From Tolypeutes matacus (taxonomy: Eukaryota > Chordata > Mammalia > Cingulata > Chlamyphoridae): a stretch of 64,000 nucleotides of DNA. The stretch is taken from positions 3,093,876-3,157,875 of the forward strand of contig JAKSZT010017954.1 in the NCBI GenBank assembly GCA_026826555.1. The letters run 5' to 3'. A program made the position numbers and the translations under genes. How positions within the stretch are numbered: the first letter of the stretch is position 1; each line of letters opens with the position of its first letter. The notes below the pieces were generated by a model. It saw nothing but the letters and a program-made list of their open reading frames with translations. It did not search any database and had not been told where the DNA came from. Below are positions 1 to 26,400 of this stretch, piece after piece.

Positions 1-1256
1 TTTTGGGGGTGCATTTCAGCCCATCACAGTGTGGAAAACCCATTTTGTTTATCCATTCAGCGGGTAACGGCCGTTTGGGTTATTTCTACTTTTTGGCTAT
101 TATGAATAAGGCTGCTATGAATATTCACATACAAGTTTCTGTGTGGACACAACTTGTATATACCTAGAAATGGAATTGCTGATAACTCATATGGTAACTC
201 TTTGGCTAACATTTTGAGGAACTACCAAACCGTTTCCCGAAGTGACTGCCCAGCAGCTATGTAAAAGGGTTCCAATTTCTCCACATCCTTGCCAACACAC
301 TATATTACCTGAATTTTTGATAATAGCCATCTTACTGGGTGTGAAGGAATATTTCATTGTGGTTTTGATTTGCATTTCCTTGATGGCTAATGATGTTGAG
401 AATCTTTTCAGGTATTTATTGGCCATTTGCATATCTTCTTTGGAAAATGTCTATTCATGTCCTTTGCCCAATTGTAAATTGGGTTATCTTTCTATTACAA
501 CTTTTAAGAATTCTTTATATATTCTAGATGCAAGTCCCTTACCAGATATATGATTTGCAAAAATCTTCTCCCATACTGTAGGATGTCTTTTAACTTTCTT
601 TATGGTATCCTTTGAAGTACAAAAGTTTAAAATTTTGATAAAGTTCACGTATCTATATTTTTCTTTCATTACTTTTGTTGTATCTGAGAAACCATTGTTT
701 AATCCAAGGTCATGAAAGATTCATATCGATGTTTTATTCTAAAGTTTTATAGTTCTAGCTCTTAAATTTAGCCCTGATCCATTTTGAGTTCATTTTGTAT
801 GTGTTCATTCTTTTATGTGTGGATAGCCAGTTGTCCCAGCACCACTTGAATTGTTCCCATTGAATTGTCTTGGCACTCTTGGCAAAATTCAGTTTTCTCT
901 CTTGATCACTCGAGCTTTGTAGTATGTTTGAAATCTGGAAGTGAGTCCTCTAACTTTGTTCTTCTTTTTCAAGGTTGTTTTGTTTACCCTGGGTGTCTTG
1001 AATGTCCAAATGAATTTCAGGATGAGCTTGTCAGTTTCTGTAAGAAGCCAGCTGGAATTTTGATAGGGACTATGCTGAATTCATAGATCAATTTGCAGAG
1101 TATTGCCGTTTTAACAATGTCTTCCAACCAATAAACATGGGCTGTCTTTCAATTTATGTCTTTCTTTAATTTCTTTCAACAATATTTTGTAGTTTTTAGA
1201 GTATAAGTTTTGCATTTCTTTTTTGAAATCCATTCCTAAGTGTTTTACTCTCTTTT

Positions 1257-1689
1257 TAAGTACCCCCCACCCTGAGATGGCTCCCTCCTCTGTCTGCTTA
1301 TTGTTTGCGCTTTCTGTTTGCTCTCAACTGTTTGTGCTTGTTTGTTTGCTTGCTGTGTCTCCTCATGTTCTTGCTGTATCTGCTTGCTGCATCTGCTTGC
1401 TGCATCTGCTTATTGCATCAGCTCACTGTGTCTGCTTGTCTTCTTTTAGGAGGCACCAGGAACCGAACCCAGGACCATGTGGGAAGCAGGTGTCCAAATG
1501 CTTGAGCCACATCTGCACCCTACTCGTTGTGTCTGCTCATTTGTCTGCTTGGTGCGCCTGCTCAGTGTGTCTGTCTGTTGCATCATCGCATTGCATCTGC
1601 CTATCTTTAGGAGGCACTGGAAACCGAACCTAGGACCTCTCATGTGGGAGGCAGGTGCCCAACTGCTTGAGCCACATCCGCTCCCTATA
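1257..1689 (-). mobile_element. DAS-type dimeric tRNA-derived SINE
   Basis: The minus strand shows two tRNA-like heads, each with a GGTTCRA-type B box, separated by (GCAGATACAGCAA)-like repeats typical of xenarthran DAS SINEs. Probable target duplication TTACTC(Y)TTTT near 1245-1256 and 1690-1700. Inserted in the L1 above, so it is younger than that L1. Confidence 0.8.
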
Positions 1690-1778
1690 TTACTCTTTTT
1701 TGATGCTGTTGTAAATGGAATTTTCTTAATTATTTTTGTTTTATTCATTGTTACTGTTTAGAAATACAATAAATTTTT

Positions 1779-2104
1779 TTTAAAGATTGATTTATTTATC
1801 CTCCCACCCCCACTGTTTGCACTCACTGTCTGCCCTCTGTGTCTGTTTGTGTGCTGTCTGTGTCTGCTCATCTTTTAGGAGGCACCAGGAACCAAACCTG
1901 GGACCTCCCACATGGGAACCAATTGCTTTTGCCGTTCCCTGCTTGTTGTGTCTCTCGTTGTGTCATATTGGTTGTGTCAGCTTGCTGTACCAGCCCATCA
2001 CATCAGCTTGCTGTCTTTTCTTCTTTAGGAGGCACTGGGAACTGAACCCAGAACCTCCTGTGTGGAAGGTGGGCACCCAACTACTTGAGCTACATCTGCT
2101 TCCC
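1779..2104 (-). mobile_element. DAS-type SINE
   Basis: T-rich start with a TTTAAAGATTGATTTATTTA motif, the complement of the SINE tail. It ends at the complement of a tRNA-like 5' end. A (R)TAAATTTTT duplication flanks it near 1769-1778 and 2106-2115. Inserted in the same L1. Confidence 0.75.
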
Positions 2105-2475
2105 AGTAAATTTTTGTACATTGATTTTGTATCCTGCAATGTTGCTGAACTTATTTATTAGTTTTACTAGATATTTAGTGGATTCCTTAGGGTTTTCTAT
2201 ATTGAAAATAGAGATCGTTTTACTCCTTCCTTTCCAATACGGACACCTTTTATTTCATTTTTTTGCCTAACTGTCCTGACTAGTACTTCCAGTACAATGT
2301 GGAATAGAAGTGGTGAAAGCAGACATTCATATCTTGTTCTGTTATTGAGGAGGAAACATTCAGTATTTTACCATTATGATGTAGCTGAGGGCTTTTTGTA
2401 GTTGCCGTTTATCAGGATGAAGAAGTTTTCTTCTAATGCTAGTTTATTGAGTGTTTTTGTCATGAAGGGGGGTGT

Positions 2476-3015
2476 TCCTTGGTTGGTCTTAAGCCATGCC
2501 AGCAGAGGGTTGGTCATTCCTCGTGTCAATGGGATCGCTCCTCTCCCTCAGTTAACAGCTCTTCACCCATTCTCCCTGCTGGTGGTGGTATAAGGTAGGG
2601 GAGTGGTCAGCACTGAGAGAGAGCATTCTAGGAATGCAGTGATTATGTATGGCATGATGGTAAGGATAAAATGAGTTCCTCTTTAAATCCTCCACATGAT
2701 TAAGTGAATTTGTGTTTACGATACAAAAATTGAATTTTATCTTGTTGTGGGCAGCCGGGCTGACGCAGTCTTTGCACTGCAGTGTCCGGTGCTGGCAAGG
2801 GTACCCATTGACACCCAGGCAGAAGGCTCCACGGGGCTGGGCTGCCGCACTCTCCCCGGTCCCCCAGCGCCTCGCACCGGTATGTCAGTCGCCAGCTCTC
2901 CCCAGCACTTAAGGACAGTGCCTTGCATGTATTGCGAGTTCAGTAATATTTAGGAATGACTATTTAGGGACCCCTGCGGTAGTTGTAAGACAGCGATATT
3001 TCTGTTGACTTGCAG
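2476..3015. other. BUD23 intron, 3' part
   Basis: Sequence between the L1 and the first BUD23 exon in the window. No exon matching the preceding BUD23 protein segment was seen. It ends with a good acceptor (TGTTGACTTGCAG, 3003-3015). The last part (about 2900-2960) resembles an eroded MIR or L2 end. Confidence 0.6.
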
Positions 3016-6000
3016 GCCCGTGGAGCCCGAGCTGTCCTACAGCTGTATCCCGAGAACTCAGAGCAGGTGAGCCCCTTGGCCACCAAAGGTGCAGGGAAAC
3101 AGGGAGGGTGCCCAGAACAGGTAGCTGTCCTGCTCCTCACTCACTTGCCAGCCTGTTGATGGAAGTGATGGGACAAAGGAGCTGTTTGCTGCTTGGTGGG
3201 AAATGGAAGGGCCGAGCACGTGAGAGTGGTCCCTGTGGCCTCAGATGGCATATTGGCCTCTTGTCTTGAGAGGGGTGGCATCTGTGGGGTGGGGTGGAGT
3301 GTTTGTTTCCTCTTGACAGATAAGATGGTGTTACTAATAGTATTGATTTCCATAACCTTGTAAAATAAGTGGTGGGAGTGGGGAGTGAGGGTAGGAGGAC
3401 AGCAACAGTTGTCCTGTGAAGTACCATGAATTAGGAAGTACAGATTTGGAAAGATGAGGGGTGTGCTGGCCCTGACAAACACATCAAATGAGACTGGCTC
3501 CCAGTTGATGACTCTTCATTTCCTGAGATTTACTTGAGTGGGGAGTTGGACCCCTGGGCTAGAAAGGGAGAATTAGGGGAGTTGCTTTGTTATGTAATCC
3601 CCCCATGAAAGTATTTGTCATGACTGGCTCTAGTCTACACTTTGCTTCTAATGGCTTTTGGGGACTCAGAATTGGCAGCAGTCTGTGTTAGAGAAAGACT
3701 TCAATCCTGGGAACTGCCTGGCTTCTTAACAGGAGTAGAGGTGAGGCTGTCTGCTCCTCTAGCCTTCCCTGCCTGACTCAGTCTTTTCTCCCCTCAGTTG
3801 GAGCTCATCACGGCCCAGGCCACAAAGGCTGGCTTTACTGGTGGCGTGGTGGTGGACTACCCCAACAGTGCCAAAGCCAAGAAGTGAGTTTTTGGGGAGG
3901 GGGAGAAGGGCAGGAGGAGGGAGGGTGGCCACTGGGTGGCCCCGAGTGGTGCTGGGCTGGGTGATCAGGGCCCAGGTAGGCAGGAGGCACACATTTTCTG
4001 CCCCTGTCCATGGGAGAGAGGCAGGTAGGACTGGGTCTCCCTGCAAGGCTTTATGGGTCCAGCCTTCACTTCGCACTTTCTTGTTTCAGGTTCTACCTCT
4101 GCTTGTTTTCTGGGCCTTCGAGCATCCTGCCAAAGGTGAGGGGACCTTGAGTTTGCAGATCCATGTCTCCTGGTTTTCAGGCTGTGGGGCTCAGCCTGAG
4201 GAGCATGCTGGGAGAACATAATGGTAAAGCAGGCTGAAGCTCCAGAGTGCAGAGCCTGGCCAGCCTAAATCCTCTGGAATCAGAAGCAGGGATCTCTTGC
4301 TTTCCAGGTCCCAGAAAGAAGTTGTTGGTTCCTTCTTGTGGGGCTGTGCCTTGTGCCTGTTAGAAGGAACTCCAACCTGGGTTCCTAGCCCTTTGAGGAT
4401 GGGCCAAGTGGGTGAGAGATCTCCAGGGTGATCTAAGAGCACTTTGGTTTCCACAGGGGCTGACCGAATGTACAGATGGAGGCGAGGAGAGGGAGTCCAC
4501 GTCGTTCACTAATGAGAGGTAAAGCAATTGCTTAGCCCTGCCTGGGGCAGGGGGCACTGCTGTCACATTTATTAGATATGGCAGAGGGAAGGTAGAGGCA
4601 GCAGGATGACTCCATTTCTCTCTAGCTCTAGTCCAAGTCTCTTCTGTTTAGATGCAGCAGTGACACCACAGTCGTATTAGAATGTCTGCTCCTGCTTTAT
4701 GGGTTGTGGAGCTGGGGCCCTTCTGGCTGTCTGGGCAGCCATGCAATTTTGGCTTTATTTATTTATTTATAAAGCAAACCATCACAAATAAGACATTTTG
4801 TTACTTCTGAAAGGCTGAATTTTAAACAGATTCTTGGACTGGTGGCTCATAAATCAGTTTGGCTTTATTTTTGATCCTGCACGTGTCCGCTTCCTCTGCC
4901 TTCCCTCCTGCCACAGTTGTCAGGCTCTCCTTGTCCTTCCCTGAGGCTACCCCCTCCACCTGTGTGTTAGACCCTGTCCCCTCTGGGCTCTGGTGGTGGT
5001 GGCTCTCCCTGTCCTCTCCTGGATCTTCTTCTCCCTGGCCATTCCCATTAGCACACAAACGCCCTGCACCATTTCTCCTGTTGTAAAGTAAGACCCTCCT
5101 TTAACCCCATAACAACTCCTAGCTGCCACCCGATGATCTGCTTCCCTTGGTAGCAGCTTCCTCTCTTAAATTCTCTCACTCCACTTCTTGGACTTTTGCC
5201 TCCTCCACATCAAAGATTGCTGGGGGTCACTAGCAACTTCTGTCTTGCCAAATTTTTGGTCACTTCTCAGTCTTTTTTGTTTTCCATTCTTAACTTGCCT
5301 GCACAGTGGGATCAGACGCCAGTCATTACCATCCTGAAACACTTTCCTCACTTGTTCTTCAGGATGCCATGCCCACTGCCCTGGTTTTCACAGCCTCATG
5401 GCCGTCCTTTCTGAGGATGTCCTTTCTCTGCTGGCTTCTTCTCTGGCTACTCTGGGGTCCTGCCTGGACCCCTTCTCTCTCCATGCCACTTTTAAGTACC
5501 AGCTGTAGGTTCATAGCTCCCCAGTTCATAGCTTCATTCTCAACCCCATCTCTGGTTTTCATACTGTCTCCTCCATATCTTTACCTGAACTTCACACAGG
5601 CATTTCAAATAATAGAGGGCCCCCCCCCCCCCCCCGTTTCCTCTCCTGTTTCTTACCCTTCTCAGTCACTCCTGTCTTTCCTTACATCTTACCCAGTCCC
5701 TCAGCACGTCCTGCGGTGCATACTCCATTTCTGACCCTGGTCCCCACTTCCCCGCCTCTTGCCTGGATTACTGAGTAGCCGCCTGACTTGCTTCCTGCTT
5801 TCAGTCTTTGCCTCTTTCAGTTTATTTTCTGCATAGCAGCAAGACTGATCTCTTTCTTCTTTTCTTTAATGCAAATCAGGTCTTGTCATTTTTCTGTTCA
5901 GTATTTTCAGTGTTTCCCTTGACCATTCTTTCTTTCTCTTAGTGCCTCTCACTGCTCCGAATCATATTTATTTGTCTACTTGGTTATCATCTGTATCCTC

Positions 6001-8665
6001 AACTAGAATGCAAACTTGGTGTGGGGACTAGAATTTTATATCCCTGGCATCAAAAATAGTCTCTCTTAACAATAGGTGTTCAATTTCTGTGGAGTGAATC
6101 ATTGATTATAACATACTGAATGAGGAGGTTATTTCTTAGTTCTGGTTAATGTGAGTGAAAAGTCTTAAGACGTTTAAGGGGAAAAGATGGACTGGACAGA
6201 AAATGAATGAATTGGGAAAGCCCACCAGTGGTAAAAGCTGTATGTGCCTCATGTCCACCACAGATTTATGCTGTCTGACCTCGTGGCCCTCTAGGGCCCT
6301 CTTAGCTTCCCCAGCCCATTTCCCATGGGGGTTGGGGACTGTTCTAGATGTTTCTCTTCTAAGGTGACCATCACTTGTTGCCCCCCAGACACATACTTGC
6401 TCCCAGGGAGTGGTCCCATCTCTTACACAGAGGAAGTACAATAACTTCCCGCTGTCCATCTTAGGGTCCCTCTTGTCCTCACACTGGTGTCCACAGACGG
6501 CATGTGCTCACTATAAACTTGGGTAAGTTACTTAACCTCTGAGCCCCCATTCCGCATCTGTTTAGACAGGGCTAGAGAATACTGCCCACTTTGGCCCTGT
6601 GTTGAGGCCTGGGGAGCGTGTTTGTGGAGGACCCCATGGTGCCTGCCCTTCTCCTTACCCTGGGCTGGTCTGCATGGCAGCTCCTCCTCGTTCCCTCCCG
6701 TTGGTGGAGGGAAGGGGAGGGGCCTGTTGCTTGTTGGAAAGAGGATGAGAGGCTTCTCCTGAACTATTGCTTCTGTCTTACCATATCCAGGCCACTTTGA
6801 AATAAGTGTGTGAATTTAAAGTTTTTTTCTTAAACTTTTACCTAATTTGTCTCTAATCTACTCCCCCCCCATCCACTGTATTTCACCCGTTCCTTAATCC
6901 TTGCCACCTGGCCTCCATCCTACCGCTCCCCTAAACTGCTCTCTTGAAAGTCTAGGTCTTCCTAATTTACTGATTTGTAGAATCATCCTCAGGTCCCCCC
7001 CTCTGGCTTTGGCCACTGCTGGCCACTGCTTCTCCTCTCTAGGTACCTGGTTTTAGGGCACCCCCTTTATTTCACCAGTGACTCTTCCCAGTGTTTCTTT
7101 TCTGGCTCATATTGACCCTGTCCCCATGGCTTCCACTTGTTCAGATTCCTCAGGATCAGCCCTCCTCTCCAGCTCCAAGTTTACAGCTGCCTCTGGCCTT
7201 GCACTGGCACATCAGACCCAGTGTTCACTGGAAACTACCCCCTTCTCCCACCTGCCCATTTTCTCTGGAGTGTCACCAGAGTGTGCTAAAGTCTAGATCC
7301 CATCATTTCATTCTTTTGCTATAAATCATTCACTGACTCCCCACTGCTTGCTGAAGGGAGAACAGACTCCTCGCTGGCATTCAGGCCTCTGTGCACTGGC
7401 CCCATGTGCTGCTCTGCTCTTAGCCCTGCCCTGCCCCTCAGTCCTTTCACAGGGCCTCATTTTCATGTATTGCTTCCTGCTGGGAATTCGTCTTTCCCTC
7501 TCTGCCTGTGGAGGTACCAGCTTATCTCTGGTCCATTGCTTTACCACCCCATGTGCTTCACCCCATAGTAGCTCCACTGCCTCTCTCTGCTCACTTTGTC
7601 CCATGTACTCAGCCGGTTCATAGCAACTGGCCATCCCTGGGCCATGCATGCTCAGGAAATGGTTGTTACTCAAATGGCAAGCAGCCTGTGAAGGTACAAT
7701 TTACACTGGGAACTGTTCAGTCCCAACTGTCAGGTGGAAATTTGGTTTGGGGGCTTCAGGCTCCCCCTGTTCTCAGGGCCTCTCTCCCATGGGGCTGAGG
7801 TAGGGTCCTTTTTCTCCTCAGCCAGGGTTGGAGGCCAACATCAGCCCTTGAGGATCGTTGTCAGGGCTGCCGCAAGCTAGGCAGCCTTGTTTTCCTACCT
7901 CAGACATTTGTCGTTGCTGAGGAGCCCCCATTCAAGTCTTTTCCAGGCCGATCCAGAGCCTGACATAGGCCTTAAGTGGCAGCCCTGGGCACGGGGCTCC
8001 TGGCTTTCCTTGTGTACTGCCAGGCTTTTTGGTGCAGCCATCCTGGCCTGGGTTGCCCCAAAGTATCTTTGTCCCCTGCCTGCCTCACAGGCAAGGTGGT
8101 GCATACCCCACAAATGGTCATTTCCCACAGAGATGCCTGCCAGAGAGTGGGGCCTTTCTCCTCTAGCCCCCTCAAACAATAGCTTTGACTCCAGCAGATG
8201 GTAGCCTGAAAGGGTGAGGGAAGTGTTTAGAAGTGGGGACTTGTGTTCTAGAAGGGAAGATGAAACATTTGAAAGAAGTGGGATTCGAGGCCTTCTGACT
8301 GGAGGAGAGCTCGCCATCTTTCCCTGCCTGGATGAGCACAGGTGCCAGCCAGGCAGCTCTGTCCATCAGCTCACAGTACACGTCTCCTGCACAGGGTCCC
8401 ATACAGGATTGCGAGGTGCGGGGTGGTGAGAAAGAGCCGAGAGTGGATCCTGGAGAAGAAAGAGCGCCGCAGGCGTCAGGGCAAGTGAGTACCTGTAGTG
8501 AGGACCGAATCTGAGGAATGTTACCTGCATTTGAAGGGGGTCCCGGGGGCTTTGTTCTTTTTTTCTGAGGCTCTTCTGTTCTTCCCACCCCGGTTATTTC
8601 TTTGGTATAGGGAAGTCAGACCTGACAGCCAGTACACCGGCCGCAAGCGCAAGCCCCGCTTCTAA
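3016..8665 (+). CDS. BUD23: BUD23 rRNA methyltransferase, C-terminal 129 residues (six exons)
   Basis: Exons: 3016-3066, 3798-3883, 4090-4135, 4457-4518, 8395-8484, 8611-8665 (stop TAA 8663-8665). All junctions are GT-AG and phases join cleanly. The spliced peptide opens with the family string [17 protein letters not shown], continues through [20 protein letters not shown], and ends in the basic tail [10 protein letters not shown]. Family knowledge: BUD23 (formerly WBSCR22) with TRMT112 makes the m7G in 18S rRNA in the nucleus and supports 40S maturation. The window holds only the end of the methyltransferase fold and the basic C-terminal extension with nuclear-localisation-like clusters ([10 protein letters not shown]). 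The SAM-binding motifs are upstream of the window. The acidic linker encoded by 4457-4518 differs most from human, as I recall that protein, and is one residue longer. Confidence 0.95.
4519..8394. other. Large BUD23 intron with L2 and MIR remnants
   Basis: A 3.9-kb intron. I see no exon in it. About 5195-6115 and 7080-7640 read as plus-oriented L2 (for example the cue 'TCTTTCTCTTAGTGCCTCTC' and a tail with 'GGTGTTCAATTTCTGTGGAG'). About 6515-6590 is a MIR core. A run of 16 C lies at 5620-5635. AT-rich TTTATTTATTTAT at 4755-4770 is a simple repeat. Confidence 0.6.
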
Positions 8666-8862
8666 GGCGTAGCTGTGTCCATGGGGCAGCTCTGGATCCA
8701 TGCGGTTGTGAACTGCCTTCCATCCCAGGCATTCCTCTCTGGGAAGTGTTTCATGTTGAAGTGCCTGTTTCATCAGTTGACAGAATAGTGTTTTAGAAAA
8801 GTTCTAAAAGTATTTTCTTCACTGAAGAAAGTTTTGAGAGCACCTTGTTTTGTTCTAAAAGC

Positions 8863-8868
8863 AATAAA
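8863..8868 (+). terminator. BUD23: BUD23 polyadenylation signal AATAAA
   Basis: AATAAA 198 bases after the BUD23 stop, followed within 20-40 bases by T- and TG-rich sequence suited to cleavage. The 3' UTR is therefore about 220 bases. Confidence 0.85.
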
Positions 8869-8899
8869 CCACTTTTTTTTATGGCATTTTCTGGCATTT

Positions 8900-9745
8900 T
8901 CCGGCTCTGTTGTCCTAAACAAATTTCTTGAGTTTCTTTGTTGCAGGGGGAATCCAGTGATTCACTAGGCAGGAATTGTCATAAAGGGCTTAAATGTATG
9001 AAAGTGTCTGTTTTATTTGCAAGGCACACAGGTGGCTGCCTTTCATTCCAAGGTGATTATATCAAGGAAAATCAGTTGGGAAGGATGGTCAGGATAAAGA
9101 TAGTGGCGGTGCCCGCCAGGCCTCTTCAGTCGCTCCCAGCCCGGCTGAGCTGCAGCGTCGGCTGTTGACCAGCTCAGAACTTGACTGCCTCTGGCTCAGT
9201 GGCCTGTCTCCCCTCTGCTGGTGGTCAGAAGGGCAGGACTTGCACTGGGGGGGACTGTCTAGCAGGCTGCTGTGAGAGGGAGTCTCGTGGTCACCTGCGA
9301 GTTCTGTGGAAAGTAGTAAGAAGGACTAGATGTGGGGGCACAAGATGGAACAGGCCTCGGCATTCAGGGATGGGGTTGGCAGGAGCCAGAGGTTCACTTT
9401 CCCTGGGGTAGAGACCCGGCAGGGCAGAGCGGGGAGGCTCAGGGTGGGGAGGGGGCTCAGGCAGGACTTCAGAGGGCACCCTGGGGTTAGAGGGCGTGAG
9501 GTAGGCAGGGCCAGGATCCAGCCTCCCAGGTTTCCAGCTCGGGGCCTGCTCTCAGCCACTGAGTGGTCCTTTCCTTCCTGGCCAGTGTGGGGCCTGAGGG
9601 AGTTGATGGCCTTGGGGGGAGGGAGTGGGGAAGGGTATTGCCTCTCAGTCCCCTCCCCTTAGGGCCACATACATTCCCACCCCTCCGAGTCCCAAGGCCG
9701 TGACACTGCCAACAGTAAGAGATGTAGAGCAGAGGCCTGGTACAG
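8900..9745. other. Spacer between convergent BUD23 and STX1A ends
   Basis: About 0.85 kb between the two polyadenylation sites. G-rich, with no recognised gene, SINE or L1. Short open frames here lack splice context or family similarity. Confidence 0.6.
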
Positions 9746-11021
9746 ATACAAATGTTTATTCTACATAAAAATTTCACAAAATGGGCAGCTGGTTGTACCA
9801 AGACCTTTGGTGAAGGGGTAGACGAGGGGAGGAAAGTCGCTGTTGAAGGCAACACGGCCAGTGGTCGTGGTCACTGGGGCAAGAGCGAAGCGGAGGGGCG
9901 GTGGCAGACAGGGCCCGGTCCCCTGCTGCATGCAGTCGCATGCACACTCCTGCCTGTCGGGGAGGGCCTGGGGTGGGGCACACTTCTGACTTGAAAGCAG
10001 CCCCGGGTGGTGGGGAGGCTGGTACCCCTCCCTGGCTGGCTGCTGAATACTGCATCCAAGACACCTGACATGCACATGGCACATCAATGGGACAGCAAGG
10101 GCAGGACGTGACTGCAGGCCTGAAGTGACCCTGACTACCCAGAGCACAGAAGAGCAGGGGCCACTGTCCCAAACATGCAACACACAATGGCCTGAGGGCC
10201 CGACAGGCCTGCCTGGGAGAGTGGCTGGGCGGAGGCCTGACTGGGCCCTCCTCTGACTCCCTGGCTCTGGAGGGTGGCTGGAGACACACCAGCTGGCCTC
10301 TTCCAGAGGGTCACCTGGAGTCAGGCCTAGCCCAAAGGGGTTGTTCCTGGGGCTACTAGAATGTGGGAAGGCCAAGGGAGCCAAAGACGTGTTGGGCTGT
10401 GCCCCTAAGTAGGGGAGAAGCCTGGTCTCGACGTGGCCAGAAGCCATGGCACCCCAAGCCTCCCTGGCAGTGACAGCTGTCCCTCAGGGCCACCCCTCCC
10501 CTAACCTGAAAAGCAGCACCATGTGGCCAGCTGGTCCCCACCCCTCAGGGGCTCACTCGGGGCACAGCTGGAGAGGCCAGAGGACAGGGCCGTGGGCGGG
10601 TCAGTCGGAGACAAGGTTGTGGTCCACAGAGTGCCTTGATCTCAGGAGAGGGTGGCCCCAGGCCCAAGTGGCCTGACTGAAGGCAAGGGAAGGGTCGCGT
10701 GTGCGCTCCGGGCAGCCCTGCCTGCTAAGGCTGAGGCAGTTGGAGTCTGTCCCTTGCTGCCCCATCCCCACCCCACCAGCTCCTTCCCAGCCTGGCTCCC
10801 CTCCGCCTCTGTACAGACACACACTGGGACAAAGATCATGCAGACAGCCCACTGCAGGGCAGGGCAGGGGTGGGGGGCCCTGAGGCCGAGATGGGTGGGA
10901 GGGGGGGCAGGAGGGTGCTCCGAGCCAGAGGTAGGGGCGGGGAGGGCCACCCGGCCAGGCAGCAGCAGCCAGGGAGCCTCCTGGGTGGGCCATCCCCAGT
11001 GGAGCGGCAGGGGAGCAGGTT
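9740..11021 (-). other. STX1A: STX1A 3' UTR
   Basis: Sequence between the STX1A stop and its polyadenylation signal. GC-rich and repeat-poor. Open frames of 60-228 codons here on both strands are composition artefacts with no recognised domain. Confidence 0.7.
9755..9760 (-). terminator. STX1A: STX1A polyadenylation signal AATAAA
   Basis: TTTATT on the plus strand, so AATAAA on the minus strand, about 1.26 kb downstream of the STX1A stop. A 3' UTR of this size fits my memory of mammalian STX1A. The downstream (lower-coordinate) sequence is only moderately GT-rich. Confidence 0.75.
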
Positions 11022-25623
<14,602 letters not shown>

Positions 25624-25772
25624 GCTCCCGGGAGTGGCGGCCGCGGCGCCGGCTGCAGCCTTGTGAGCCCCGCATGCGCGGCGGCCGCCCCGCGGCTGCG
25701 CAGCGCCCGTCCAGCCCCGCCCCGGCCCCCGGGACCCCGGCCCAGCCCACAGCCCGCCCCCGGCCCGGCCCC

Positions 25773-26172
25773 NNNNNNNNNNNNNNNNNNNNNNNNNNNN
25801 NNNNNNNNNNNNNNNNNNNNNNNNNNNNNNNNNNNNNNNNNNNNNNNNNNNNNNNNNNNNNNNNNNNNNNNNNNNNNNNNNNNNNNNNNNNNNNNNNNNN
25901 NNNNNNNNNNNNNNNNNNNNNNNNNNNNNNNNNNNNNNNNNNNNNNNNNNNNNNNNNNNNNNNNNNNNNNNNNNNNNNNNNNNNNNNNNNNNNNNNNNNN
26001 NNNNNNNNNNNNNNNNNNNNNNNNNNNNNNNNNNNNNNNNNNNNNNNNNNNNNNNNNNNNNNNNNNNNNNNNNNNNNNNNNNNNNNNNNNNNNNNNNNNN
26101 NNNNNNNNNNNNNNNNNNNNNNNNNNNNNNNNNNNNNNNNNNNNNNNNNNNNNNNNNNNNNNNNNNNNNNNN
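25773..26172. other. Assembly gap of 400 N
   Basis: Exactly 400 undetermined bases flanked by GC-rich sequence (CCCGGCCCGGCCCC on the left, CAGCCCCGGCCCGGCC on the right). Its true length is unknown. Open frames drawn across it are meaningless. Confidence 1.
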
Positions 26173-26400
26173 CAGCCCCGGCCCGGCCTCGCGCCCCCGC
26201 CTTGGAATCCGCATCCCCGCCCACCCTCCTCCAGGGTCAAAGCCCAGGGACCTCGTCCCCACTGCGCCCTCGGTGCGTGACCCCTGCCTGGGGTCGGGCC
26301 CCAGACCCTTGCTTCCTCTTCTGCCCCAACCCCCCGCGGCCCCGCAGCCCCGCAGCGTCCCTCGTTGTGGACCCGGGATCACATCCGCGGGGATTTGCTG

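Larger units (their letters stand above)
1..2475 (-). repeat. L1 LINE fragment, ORF2 region, interrupted by two SINEs
   Basis: Read on the minus strand this is the 3' half of an old mammalian L1 ORF2. The text near 50-170 is the complement of the conserved segment encoding 'KKWKQP..' and '..DEWINKMW', and 2100-2460 is the complement of reverse-transcriptase sequence. Many stops and indels show that it is dead. Two DAS SINEs sit inside it (about 1257-1689 and 1779-2104), and the L1 text resumes after each. The right edge near 2475 is where recognisable L1 ends. The left edge lies outside the window. Confidence 0.85.

Noticed and set aside
1223..2161. Cys/Leu-rich open frames of 94-136 codons
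   Set aside because: Antisense of SINE linker repeats (TGTCTGCTTGCT units) that happen to stay open.
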